A stretch of DNA of 64,000 nucleotides, from NCBI RefSeq assembly GCF_013004105.1, contig NZ_CP053085.1, forward strand, positions 1,922,001 through 1,986,000, read 5' to 3'. The translations under genes and the position numbers were made by a program. Of the stretch, positions 52,057-59,939 are shown in pieces; within the stretch, counting starts at the first letter, position 1, and every line of letters begins with the position of its first letter. The stretch comes from Gemmatimonas groenlandica. GTDB lineage: Bacteria; Gemmatimonadota; Gemmatimonadetes; Gemmatimonadales; Gemmatimonadaceae. A model generated the notes under the pieces. The model was not told the DNA's origin. It saw nothing but the letters and a program-made list of their open reading frames with translations, and searched no databases.

Positions 52057-53819
52057 GTTCTGTGGTATTTCGTGCGGTGCAGCGCGCCGCGTCGATCGGC
52101 ACGCTGGTCGCGGTAGGCACGCTCACCTTCAGCGCCCTGTCCTCATTCGTGAGTGCTCAGGATGCGCCCAAGTCGCAGCCGGTCGCCTCCGCGCCGGCCC
52201 CGCGCACGCCCTTGCCCCTCAAGCTCGCGCCGCGTCCGACCAAGAGTGCCATTACCGCCGACGATCTGATGACGCGGCTGTACATCTTCGCCGACGATTC
52301 GCTCATGGGACGCGATGCCGGTACCGAAGGCAGCTTCAAAGCCACGGCGTTGCTCGCGCGTGAAGCGCAGCGACTCGGGCTTCAGCCGGCCGGCGATAGC
52401 GGCACGTTCTTTCAGACGCTGCCACTCAAGCGCAAGAAGGTCGATCCGATGTCGTCGTTCATCGCTGGCGGCGCGTCGCTCGAACTCAGTAAGGAGTGGG
52501 GCTTTAAGAGCGGCAGCACGATGACGTTCAACGATACGCCGGTGGTGTTCGGCGGGGTCATGGGTGAGCAGTCGTTGTTGCCGGCCGAGCAGGTGGCGGG
52601 CAAGCTCGTGGTGCTGACGGTGCCGACGTCGCAGGACGCCGTGTTGCAGTCACTCGACGGTGAGGTTGACGTGCCGGCGGGCGCCGCCGGTATCATCCTC
52701 GTCGAGCCAGCGCAGGCGGCGGGCGTATTCGGCTATGTGCTGAGCGCCGGCGCGTTCGTCGATGATCCCGCGTTCGGTGGTCCACGCCTGTTCGTCGGCG
52801 CCAATGTCATGTCGAAGCTGTTCGCGTTGCCGGCGAGCGCACTCAAGGTCGGCACGGTCGGCACGAGCGTGAACGTAAAAGCGATGCTCGATGTGACGCC
52901 CTCGCCGTTCGCGGCGCGCAACGTCGTCGCTATTCTGCCCGGTAGCGACCCCAAGCTCAGGAACCAGTACGTCGCGGTCGGCGCGCACAGCGATCACGTG
53001 GGCATGTCACGTCGCGCCGTCGACCACGACTCGGTGCTGATCTTCAATCGTATCGTGCGTCCCGGTGGCGCCGAGAACGACGACAAGATGGGCAACACCG
53101 CACAGTTCGTGCAGATCAACGCCGAGTTGGCTGAGATGCGGAAGTCGAGCCCCACGCGCCGCGACTCGATCTTCAACGGCGCCGACGACGATGGCTCGGG
53201 GTCGGTGGCCGTGCAGGAGATCGCCGAGATGCTGTCCACGATGAAGGTCAAGCCGAAGCGCTCGACGCTGTTCGTGTGGCACGTCGGTGAGGAGAAGGGC
53301 TTGTGGGGCTCGAAGTTTTTCACCGCGCACCCCACCGTTTCACGTGACTCCATCGTCGCGCAGCTCAACATCGACATGGTGGGTCGTGGGTCGGCCACCG
53401 ACCTCACCGGCACCTCCAAAGACGGCCAGGATTTGCGCGGAGGCCCCGACTACTTGCAGCTGGTCGGTTCGCGACGCCTGTCCACGGAGCTCGGCGATCT
53501 GGTGGAGAGCGTGAACACGACGAAGAAGCACAACTTGGTGTTCGACTATGGCATGGACGCGAGCGCGCATCCGATGAACATCTACTGCCGCAGCGATCAC
53601 TACGAGTACGCCAAGTGGGGCGTCCCGGTCACCTTCTTCACCACCGGCGGCCATTCGGCCTATCACCAGCTGACCGACGAGCCGCAGTACATCGACTATC
53701 CGCACATGGAGCGGGTAGCGAAGCTGATCGCTGACGTGGCGCTCGAGCTTGGAAATCGGTTGGGACGGCCCGTCGTGAATCAGCCCAAGCTCGACCCGCG
53801 CGGGACGTGCAAGCAGTAG
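52053..53819 (+). CDS. Secreted M28-family metallopeptidase
   Basis: The 588-residue protein has a signal peptide ending FVSAQ, an N-terminal region with a protease-associated (PA) insert (about 130-300), and an M28 aminopeptidase domain with two-zinc ligands: AHSDH, DDDGSG, the general-base GEEKG, NIDMVG and GHSAYHQ. All expected ligands are present. It likely removes N-terminal residues from peptides outside the cytoplasm. It overlaps the BNR lipoprotein gene by ATGA and is followed by hppA 36 bp later. Confidence 0.92.
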   Translation: MSSVVFRAVQRAASIGTLVAVGTLTFSALSSFVSAQDAPKSQPVASAPAPRTPLPLKLAPRPTKSAITADDLMTRLYIFADDSLMGRDAGTEGSFKATALLAREAQRLGLQPAGDSGTFFQTLPLKRKKVDPMSSFIAGGASLELSKEWGFKSGSTMTFNDTPVVFGGVMGEQSLLPAEQVAGKLVVLTVPTSQDAVLQSLDGEVDVPAGAAGIILVEPAQAAGVFGYVLSAGAFVDDPAFGGPRLFVGANVMSKLFALPASALKVGTVGTSVNVKAMLDVTPSPFAARNVVAILPGSDPKLRNQYVAVGAHSDHVGMSRRAVDHDSVLIFNRIVRPGGAENDDKMGNTAQFVQINAELAEMRKSSPTRRDSIFNGADDDGSGSVAVQEIAEMLSTMKVKPKRSTLFVWHVGEEKGLWGSKFFTAHPTVSRDSIVAQLNIDMVGRGSATDLTGTSKDGQDLRGGPDYLQLVGSRRLSTELGDLVESVNTTKKHNLVFDYGMDASAHPMNIYCRSDHYEYAKWGVPVTFFTTGGHSAYHQLTDEPQYIDYPHMERVAKLIADVALELGNRLGRPVVNQPKLDPRGTCKQ

Positions 53820-53855
53820 CTTTCCGCGAGCATTCCGCCCCTCCAACTCCTCCCT

Positions 53856-55904
53856 ATGTTTGATCAACTCCCGCTGCTATCTCTGGGCGCGGGCGTCGTC
53901 GGCCTCATCGCGACGTTCCTGACCTTTGGCGGTATTCGCCGCCTCTCTCCGGGTACGCAGGCCATGCAGGACCTGGCCGACGAAATCCACGTCGGTGCGA
54001 TGGCGTTTCTTCGCGCCGAGTACGTGGTCCTTCTGCCGTTCCTGCTCATCGTGGCCGGTCTCCTCGGCTGGGCGATCGGCGTGAAGACGGCCATTGCCTA
54101 CGTCATCGGTGGCCTGCTGTCGGTGGCCAGCGGCTGGATCGGCATGCAGGGCGCGACGGCGGCCAACGTGCGCACGGCCGAAGCGGCGCGCTCGAGCGGA
54201 CAGGCGGCAGCGCTCCGCGTGGCGTTCGGCGGTGGATCGATCATGGGCCTCGCGGTGGCGTCGCTCGGTCTCGCCGGGATCGCGATCGTGTTCGCCTTCC
54301 TCGCCAAGAACGAAGTCACGGCCGATGCGAAGACGTTCGCAGAGATCATCTCCGGCTTCGCGATGGGCGCGTCTTCGATCGCGCTCTTTGCGCGCGTGGG
54401 CGGCGGTATCTACACGAAGGCGGCCGACGTCGGCGCCGATCTGGTGGGCAAGGTCGAAGCCGGCATTCCGGAGGATGACCCGCGCAATCCCGCGACGATT
54501 GCCGACAACGTCGGTGACAACGTGGGTGACGTGGCCGGACTCGGCGCCGACATCTTCGAGAGCTACGTGGGTGGTATCGTGGCCACCATCGCGCTCGCGG
54601 CGACCAGTGTACTGATCCCCGAAGCGACGCGCGTGAATGCGATGTTGCTGCCGGTGGCGTACACGGCGGCCGGACTCGTGGCCTCATTGATCGGCATCTT
54701 CATGATGCGGATTCTGGCCAAGGGTGATCCGGCCAACGCCTTGCGCTTGGTCACGTTCATCGCCGCGGGACTGTTCCTCGTGTTCGCGTATTTCATCACG
54801 AACATGGTGCCGCTGAACATGATGACCGAAGCGGGCGCGGCCCTTCCCGCGCTCGGGCCGTTCTACGCGGTCATCGCCGGTACGGTGTCGGGCATCTCCA
54901 TCGGTCTCGTGACCGAGTACTACACCGCCGCCGGCCCGGTGCGCCGCATCGCCGAAGCGTCACAAACGGGCCCGGCCACGAATATCATCGCCGGTCTCGC
55001 CGTCGGCATGGAAAGCTGCATCGTGCCGGTGCTGCTCATCTGCGCGGCGATCTGGGTGTCGTTCACGTCCGCCGGCTTGTATGGCATCGCGATTGCCTCG
55101 GTGGGTATGCTCGCCACGGTCGGTGTCACGATGTCGGTCGACGCCTACGGTCCGATCTCGGACAACGCCGGTGGCATCGCCGAGATGAGCCACCTCGGAC
55201 CGGAAGTCCGCAAGATCACCGACGGTCTCGACGCCCTCGGCAATACCACCGCCGCCATCGGCAAAGGCTTCGCAATCGGATCGGCGGCGCTCACGGCGCT
55301 GGCGCTCTTCTCGGCCTACGCCTCGGCCGTGAATCTCACGACGCTCAACCTGATCGACCCGATGGTGGTCATCGGCATGTTCGTGGGCGGCGTGGTGCCG
55401 TTCTACGTCGGTGCCTCCACGATGACCGCCGTGGGTCGTGCGGCGCAGGGCATGGTGGAAGAAGTCCGCCGCCAGTTCCGCGAAATCCCCGGGCTGCTCG
55501 AAGGCAAGCCGGGCGTGAAGCCCGACTCGGCCCGCTGCGTCGAGATCTCCACCAAGGCCGCGATCCGCGAGATGATCGCCCCGGGTCTGGTGGCAATCCT
55601 GCTCCCCGTGCTCGTCGGCAAGTTCCTCGGCGTCACGGCGCTCGGCGGCCTGCTGGCCGGTGCCACGGTGACGGGTGTGATGATGGCCCTGTTCATGGCC
55701 AACGCCGGCGGCGCGTGGGACAACGCCAAGAAGATGATCGAAGGCGGCATTCTGGGCGGCAAAGGCTCCGACCCGCACAAAGCCGCCGTGGTCGGTGACA
55801 CGGTGGGCGATCCGTTCAAGGACACCAGCGGCCCGGCGATGAATATTCTCATCAAGTTGATGAGCGTGGTGAGTTTGGTACTTGCTCCCTGGTTCTTGCG
55901 GTAA
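53856..55904 (+). CDS. hppA: Membrane-bound ion-translocating pyrophosphatase, K+-dependent type
   Basis: This 682-residue, about 16-helix protein couples pyrophosphate hydrolysis to H+ or Na+ pumping. The substrate motif [34 protein letters not shown] (residues about 209-231), and the C-terminal [20 protein letters not shown] are intact. The site that sets K+ dependence reads [10 protein letters not shown]; an Ala there instead of Lys marks K+-dependent enzymes. Whether it moves Na+ or H+ is not certain from this alone. Element C lies 8 bp after its stop. Confidence 0.96.
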   Translation: MFDQLPLLSLGAGVVGLIATFLTFGGIRRLSPGTQAMQDLADEIHVGAMAFLRAEYVVLLPFLLIVAGLLGWAIGVKTAIAYVIGGLLSVASGWIGMQGATAANVRTAEAARSSGQAAALRVAFGGGSIMGLAVASLGLAGIAIVFAFLAKNEVTADAKTFAEIISGFAMGASSIALFARVGGGIYTKAADVGADLVGKVEAGIPEDDPRNPATIADNVGDNVGDVAGLGADIFESYVGGIVATIALAATSVLIPEATRVNAMLLPVAYTAAGLVASLIGIFMMRILAKGDPANALRLVTFIAAGLFLVFAYFITNMVPLNMMTEAGAALPALGPFYAVIAGTVSGISIGLVTEYYTAAGPVRRIAEASQTGPATNIIAGLAVGMESCIVPVLLICAAIWVSFTSAGLYGIAIASVGMLATVGVTMSVDAYGPISDNAGGIAEMSHLGPEVRKITDGLDALGNTTAAIGKGFAIGSAALTALALFSAYASAVNLTTLNLIDPMVVIGMFVGGVVPFYVGASTMTAVGRAAQGMVEEVRRQFREIPGLLEGKPGVKPDSARCVEISTKAAIREMIAPGLVAILLPVLVGKFLGVTALGGLLAGATVTGVMMALFMANAGGAWDNAKKMIEGGILGGKGSDPHKAAVVGDTVGDPFKDTSGPAMNILIKLMSVVSLVLAPWFLR

Positions 55905-55912
55905 AACTTTCG

Positions 55913-55978
55913 ACTCCAAACTTGGACTCAAAACTCAAGACTCACGTGAGTCTCGAGTTTTGAGTCCAAGTTTGGAGT
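55913..55978. repeat. Perfectly abutting palindrome, element C
   Basis: Arms 55913-55945 and 55946-55978 are 33-bp inverted copies with one mismatch and no spacer; the centre is CACGTG. The arms are made of near-copies of a 10-12-bp word of the kind ACTCCAAACTTGG/ACTCAAAACTC. Such a spacer-free palindrome would extrude a cruciform in DNA. It lies between hppA and the convergent four-helix-bundle gene. Confidence 0.9.
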
Positions 55979-55992
55979 TACGAGTCACTTCC

Positions 55993-56027
55993 AACGGCCG
56001 CCCGTGCACAGCGCACCGGCGGCCGTT
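55993..56027. terminator. Hairpin after the four-helix-bundle gene
   Basis: A 15-bp stem with one mismatch (55993-56007 with 56013-56027, AACGGCCGCC type) and a 5-base loop, followed on the plus strand by a weak T-rich tail. It lies six bases from the stop of the minus-strand gene and after hppA, so it may serve as the conventional terminator for hppA. Confidence 0.6.
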
Positions 56028-56032
56028 TCGTT

Positions 56033-56419
56033 CTACCCGGCAAGCACGCGTCGCCTCAGCACAATCAGCATTCTGCGAATCTCGACCACCTCGTCGATCA
56101 GCGGCATCGCCACCGCGTCGTCGACGACGCTGGTTCGCCGGGCGAGGTCCAGATGACTCTCGGTCTCCGATGCCGACCCGATCGAGATCTGGAGGTACCG
56201 GGCGAAATCGCGGGCGCCGGCGGCATTGGCGCCCTCGGCGATGTTTGCCGCGATCGATTGAGACGCCCTTCGTAGCTGACTGCGCAACGAGACAACGTCG
56301 CGACCTCGCATAGTCGTGGTGGCGCCGTAGACCGCAGCGGCAAAGCTCTGCGCGCGCTGCCACACCAGGAGCTTCCTGAAGGCCAATCTGCCCCCGCCCC
56401 CAACCGTCGCCGTCACCAA
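56033..56419 (-). CDS. Four-helix-bundle (23S rRNA IVS / S23-type) protein
   Basis: The 128-residue product matches the small four-helix-bundle family first described inside 23S rRNA intervening sequences: LAFRKLLVWQRAQSFAAAVY, then the hallmark SQLRRASQSIAANIAEG, a FARYLQISIGSASETESHL helix, and a C-terminal helix RRMLIVLRRRV. The start is uncertain (TTG at 56419 or GTG at 56416; the homologous part starts about 12 residues in). It stands alone, not in an rRNA gene, bracketed by element C and element E. Family role unknown; relatives bind nucleic acids, for example Avd of diversity-generating retroelements. Confidence 0.82.
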   Translation of the reverse strand: MVTATVGGGGRLAFRKLLVWQRAQSFAAAVYGATTTMRGRDVVSLRSQLRRASQSIAANIAEGANAAGARDFARYLQISIGSASETESHLDLARRTSVVDDAVAMPLIDEVVEIRRMLIVLRRRVLAG

Positions 56420-56464
56420 TTCCCCGCCCCCCGCTACATTTCACTGCGGGCGGAGCGCGTCGCG

Positions 56465-56498
56465 ACTCCCTACCCCGTACTCCGTACTCCCTACTTCG
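56465..56498. repeat. Iterated-word element E
   Basis: Four near-copies of an ACTCCCTACCCCGT-like word run just before the ychF start. It shares TACCCCGTAC directly, and GTACTCCCTACT and ACTCCGTACTC as reverse complements, with element D at 47.9 kb. There is no opposing arm here, so it looks like half of such an element. It also lies directly upstream of the minus-strand four-helix-bundle gene. Confidence 0.78.
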
Positions 56499-56507
56499 TT
56501 TTTAATC

Positions 56508-57608
56508 GTGCTTCAACTCGGCATCGTCGGACTCCCCAACGTCGGCAAATCCACGCTCTTCAACGCCCTGACCTCGGCCAAGGCAGAAGCGGCGAACTAT
56601 CCCTTCTGCACCGTCGATCCGAATGTCGGCATGGTGGAAGTGCCCGACGCGCGGCTGGCGAAACTCGCCGAGATTGTGCAGCCCAAGCGCACGCTGCCGG
56701 CGGCGGTGCAGTTCGTCGACATCGCCGGGCTCGTGAAGGGCGCGTCGCAGGGCGAAGGCCTGGGCAACAAGTTCCTGCAGAACATCCGCGAGACCGACGC
56801 GATCGTGCACGTTATCCGCTGCTTCGCGGATGACGACGTGACGCACGTCATGGGCTCGCCTGATCCGGCGCGGGACAAGGAAACGATCGAGCTCGAACTC
56901 GCGCTCGCCGACTTGGCCGTTGTGGAGAAGCGCCTCGACAAAGTGAAGCGCGCGGCCAAGGCGAACGACAAGGACGCGTTGGCGGAGTTACCGGCGCTGG
57001 AAGCCGCCTTCGCGACGCTGTCTGAAGGCATGCCGTTGCTTCGTGGCGGACTCTCGTCGGAGCACATGCTCTCGTTGGCCGGGCTGCAGCTCATCACGGC
57101 GAAGCCGGTGCTGTATGCGGCGAATGTGACCGACGCCGAGCTGGCGGGTGATGAAGGGCCGTATCTGAAGGCGCTCCGCGCGGCCGTGGCGGCCACCGGC
57201 GAACATGCCGAAATCGTGGCATTCTCGGCCAAGATCGAGGCCGAACTCTCAGAGCTCCCCGTCGAAGAGCGGAGCGAGTTCCTCGCCTCGCTGGGCATCG
57301 AAACGGCTGGACTCGACCGGTTGATCCAGGGAGGCTACCACCTGCTCGGTCTGCAGACGTATTTCACGGCCGGGGAGCAAGAAGTGCGCGCCTGGACGAT
57401 TCATCGGGGGGACACCGCCCCGAAGGCGGCGGCCGTCATCCATACCGATTTTGAGAAAGGCTTCATCCGGGCCGAAACCGTCTCGTACCAGGACTTCATC
57501 ACGCACGGCGGCTGGAAGACCTCGCGTGAAAAGGGCGCGGTGCGCTCGGAAGGCAAGGAATACGTGGTGCACGACGGCGACGTGCTGCTTTTCCGCTTCA
57601 ACGTTTAA
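56508..57608 (+). CDS. ychF: Redox-regulated P-loop NTPase YchF
   Basis: The 366-residue Obg-family protein starts with GTG and has G1 GLPNVGKSTLFNAL, G3 DIAGLV, the variant G4 region NVTDAEL and a C-terminal TGS domain (LQTYFTAGEQEVRAWTIHRG). YchF prefers ATP to GTP and associates with ribosomes. The start GTG lies ten bases past an iterated-word repeat, so that repeat is in or next to its promoter and leader. Next comes DUF3108 instead of the usual ribosomal genes. Confidence 0.96.
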   Translation: MLQLGIVGLPNVGKSTLFNALTSAKAEAANYPFCTVDPNVGMVEVPDARLAKLAEIVQPKRTLPAAVQFVDIAGLVKGASQGEGLGNKFLQNIRETDAIVHVIRCFADDDVTHVMGSPDPARDKETIELELALADLAVVEKRLDKVKRAAKANDKDALAELPALEAAFATLSEGMPLLRGGLSSEHMLSLAGLQLITAKPVLYAANVTDAELAGDEGPYLKALRAAVAATGEHAEIVAFSAKIEAELSELPVEERSEFLASLGIETAGLDRLIQGGYHLLGLQTYFTAGEQEVRAWTIHRGDTAPKAAAVIHTDFEKGFIRAETVSYQDFITHGGWKTSREKGAVRSEGKEYVVHDGDVLLFRFNV

Positions 57609-57644
57609 ACGACCTTTTTTGCCTGACATGGGTAGCACGTCGCC

Positions 57645-58433
57645 ATGAGGATCGTATCGAAACGCATGGCGCTCGGCGCCGCGATGCTGTTCGCAATCCG
57701 CGCACTCCCGCTTGCGGGACAGACGCCGGATTCGGCGGAGAATCGCGGCGTGCAGCGACTCCCGGCCGACGCCCTGTCGGTGCCGTTCAAGGTTGGCGAG
57801 CGCCTCGACTACGAGGTGCGTTTTGGCTCGCTCAAGGTGGGCAATGGCAGCATGGAGGTGCGCGACATCACCGAAGTGCGCGGACGCGCCGTGTGGCACA
57901 CGGTGTTCAAAATCAATGGCGGTTTCGCGCTGTATCGGGTGAACGACTTGTATGAGTCGTGGTTCGACGTGGCCACGCTCAACTCCTTGCGCTACCATCA
58001 GGATGTCGACGAGGGCAGCTACGAGCGAACGCGTCGCTACGAGATCTTCCCTGAGCGCGGCATGTTCAAGGAAAACGATCGTCCCGAGGAGCCCACGGTG
58101 GCGAGTCCGCTCGACGACGGCTCGTTCCTGTATTTCGTGCGCACCTTGCCGCTCGAAGTGGGCAAGTCGTACGAATACGCACGCTACTTCAAGGCGGCGG
58201 GCAATCCCGTGCGCATCCGCGTTGTGCGCCGGGAGACGATCACGGTGCCCGGTGGCACGTTCAAGACCGTCGTGCTGCAGCCCACGTTTCAGACGAAGGG
58301 TATCTTCAGCAAGAACGGCAAAGCGGAAGTGTGGATCACCGACGACGATCGCCGGATGATGGTGCAGATGAAGTCGAAGCTCAGCTTCGGCTCACTCAAC
58401 CTGTACCTGCGCGGCTCCAGCGGCACCAAGTAG
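57645..58433 (+). CDS. DUF3108 secreted protein
   Basis: The 262-residue protein has a signal peptide ending PLAGQ and a beta-rich DUF3108 domain: PFKVGERLDYEVRFGSLKVGNGSMEV opening (residues 47-72), YRVNDLYESWFD, a YERTRRYEIFPE strand and GKAEVWITDDDRRMMVQMKSKL near the end. Such proteins are thought to be periplasmic or outer-membrane lipid-related, but no activity is known. It lies 36 bp after ychF and converges on the SRAP gene. Confidence 0.88.
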   Translation: MRIVSKRMALGAAMLFAIRALPLAGQTPDSAENRGVQRLPADALSVPFKVGERLDYEVRFGSLKVGNGSMEVRDITEVRGRAVWHTVFKINGGFALYRVNDLYESWFDVATLNSLRYHQDVDEGSYERTRRYEIFPERGMFKENDRPEEPTVASPLDDGSFLYFVRTLPLEVGKSYEYARYFKAAGNPVRIRVVRRETITVPGGTFKTVVLQPTFQTKGIFSKNGKAEVWITDDDRRMMVQMKSKLSFGSLNLYLRGSSGTK

Positions 58434-58457
58434 TCGATTGCGCCATCGGGCGCGTCG

Positions 58458-59168
58458 TCAGTCGTCGAAGAACTGTTCGCTGCGATGCGCGTCCGCGCGT
58501 ACGAGCGGAGTCGCGCACTGCGGGTCGTCGTTCCGCGTGGCGTTCACCCACGTCTTCACCTGATAGGCGTGCAGTGGCCCCTCGTACGGCCGGAGGAGCC
58601 GCGCCGCGTCGGCCGGTGCCGTGGCCGGATCGAGCCAGGCATCGACATCACTGAGCGGCAGAATCACCGGCATGCGATGGTGAATCGGCTCCATCGTCGC
58701 GTTCGCGTCGGTGGTGATGACGCAGCACGTGAGCACCGGGTCCGCGATGGGATCATGCTTGGGCTGCCACAGGTCCCAGAGGGCGGCCATCAGGAAGGGC
58801 TCGTCGTCGGGCAGCCGGATGCACCACGGCTGCTTGCCCTGATGGCCGGGCACCACTTGCCACTCGTAGAACAGATCGGCCGGCATGAGGCCACGCTGCT
58901 TTTTGAAGGCGGCGCGGAAGGCCGGCTTCGAGGCGATGCCGTCTGCGCGGGCGTTGGCGAGCTTGTGGCCGATGCCGGGATCGTCGGCCCAGAACGGGAT
59001 CAGCCCCCACTTCGCCATACGGAGTTCGCGCGTCTGCGCCTCCTGCAGCACCAGCGGCACCGCCTGCGACGGCGCCACGTTGTAGCGGGGAGCGAGCGCG
59101 GGAAAGGTGACGCCCAGAGGGAGCGTCCCGAGCCGAGCGGGGTTACCGAAACCGTATCTGCCACACAT
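58458..59168 (-). CDS. SOS-response-associated peptidase (SRAP/YedK, HMCES-like)
   Basis: YedK/HMCES crosslinks to abasic sites in single-stranded DNA through its N-terminal cysteine. The 236-residue protein starts MCGRYG, giving Cys2 at the new N-terminus after Met removal, then PRYNVAPSQ, the Asn site in KLANARADGIASKPAFR, FYEW with the catalytic Glu, and the HHRMPVIL histidine. All catalytic residues are present. It is divergent from rpsF with a 151-bp gap. I saw no clear LexA box upstream. Confidence 0.95.
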   Translation of the reverse strand: MCGRYGFGNPARLGTLPLGVTFPALAPRYNVAPSQAVPLVLQEAQTRELRMAKWGLIPFWADDPGIGHKLANARADGIASKPAFRAAFKKQRGLMPADLFYEWQVVPGHQGKQPWCIRLPDDEPFLMAALWDLWQPKHDPIADPVLTCCVITTDANATMEPIHHRMPVILPLSDVDAWLDPATAPADAARLLRPYEGPLHAYQVKTWVNATRNDDPQCATPLVRADAHRSEQFFDD

Positions 59169-59305
59169 ATAGCCGCAATGTACGGCAAGCCTCCCTTCCC
59201 TTCCATCCCCGGTCGGGCTAGGCTTAAAGGCTCATCTGGAACTGATCACCGTTCCTCTGACCCTCCTCCCGCGGATCGGCACTTCGGGGGGCACCTTAGA
59301 CCACA

Positions 59306-59312
59306 GGGAGGA
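59306..59312 (+). promoter_or_regulatory. Ribosome binding site of rpsF
   Basis: GGGAGGA sits seven bases before the GTG at 59320 and supports that unusual start for S6. The 151-bp leader upstream may also hold the S6-S18 autoregulatory structure known in many bacteria, but I could not draw it with confidence. Confidence 0.7.
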
Positions 59313-59319
59313 TTGCCGA

Positions 59320-59712
59320 GTGGCAAAGCTCAAAATCCGCCGCAACCCTACGCGGCGTTACGAAGCCGTGTACATCGTCGATAGTGCTATCGAAGATGCG
59401 GCCATTCTGGAAAAGTTGGACAAGTTGCAGAGCCTTCTGAATCTCGCCGCGCCGGCTGAGATCGAGCATTGGGGCCGTCGCCAGCTCGCGTACAAGATTG
59501 GCCGCCACGACACCGGCTACTACGCGATCGCCCGCTTTGAAACGACCCCCGCCGTGCTTCCCGAGTTCGAGCGTGCGCTCAAGCTCGACGAAGGGATCAT
59601 CCGCTATCTCATCTCGCTGGCCGAGCATGAGTTGGGTGCCCCGAAGCTCAGCGATGAAGAGCTCGCTTCGCGCCGTCGCGCGGGCGATGACGACGACGAC
59701 GACGAGGATTAA
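59320..59712 (+). CDS. rpsF: 30S ribosomal protein S6
   Basis: The 130-residue protein starts with GTG and has an N-terminal extension (MAKLKIRRNPT) before the S6 fold: RRYEAVYIVDSAIED, IEHWGRRQLAYKIGRHDTGYYAI and LDEGIIRYLISL. It ends in a long Asp/Glu tail, a feature that is modified by glutamylation in E. coli S6. S6 pairs with S18 on the 30S platform; rpsR follows after three bases. Confidence 0.97.
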   Translation: MAKLKIRRNPTRRYEAVYIVDSAIEDAAILEKLDKLQSLLNLAAPAEIEHWGRRQLAYKIGRHDTGYYAIARFETTPAVLPEFERALKLDEGIIRYLISLAEHELGAPKLSDEELASRRRAGDDDDDDED

Positions 59713-59715
59713 ATC

Positions 59716-59937
59716 ATGCGCCGCCAGAAGAAGCCCTGCCCTATCACGGAAGCGGGCATCCGCTACGTCGATTACAAGGATGACCGTCTCCTCGCCCGCT
59801 TCATCACGGATTACGGCAAGATTCTGCCGAGCCGCCTGAGCGGTGTCGACGCGCGTCACCAGCGTCAGCTCTCGAAGGCCGTCAAGAAGGCGCGCTTCCT
59901 CGCGCTCCTTCCGTACGTGAAGGGACAGACGGGCTGA
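59716..59937 (+). CDS. rpsR: 30S ribosomal protein S18
   Basis: The 73-residue protein is a full-length S18: [13 protein letters not shown], then [29 protein letters not shown] (residues 15-43) and [20 protein letters not shown]. It keeps one N-terminal cysteine but not a four-Cys zinc site. It lies between rpsF and the DUF2232 gene, three and two bases apart, in one transcription unit that runs to rplI. Confidence 0.97.
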   Translation: MRRQKKPCPITEAGIRYVDYKDDRLLARFITDYGKILPSRLSGVDARHQRQLSKAVKKARFLALLPYVKGQTG

Positions 59938-59939
59938 GT

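Noticed and set aside
54960-55931. A 323-codon minus-strand frame opposite hppA, and similar frames opposite ppk1 and the TonB receptors
   Set aside because: Composition is typical of shadow frames (His/Asp/Arg-rich, no folds), and the plus-strand protein is unmistakable.
56033-56419. Four-helix-bundle gene as part of a 23S rRNA intervening sequence
   Set aside because: No rRNA sequence flanks it; it sits between hppA and ychF.
59169-59319. S6-S18 autoregulatory leader upstream of rpsF
   Set aside because: The position is right, but I could not identify the required structure with confidence, so it is only mentioned beside the ribosome binding site.
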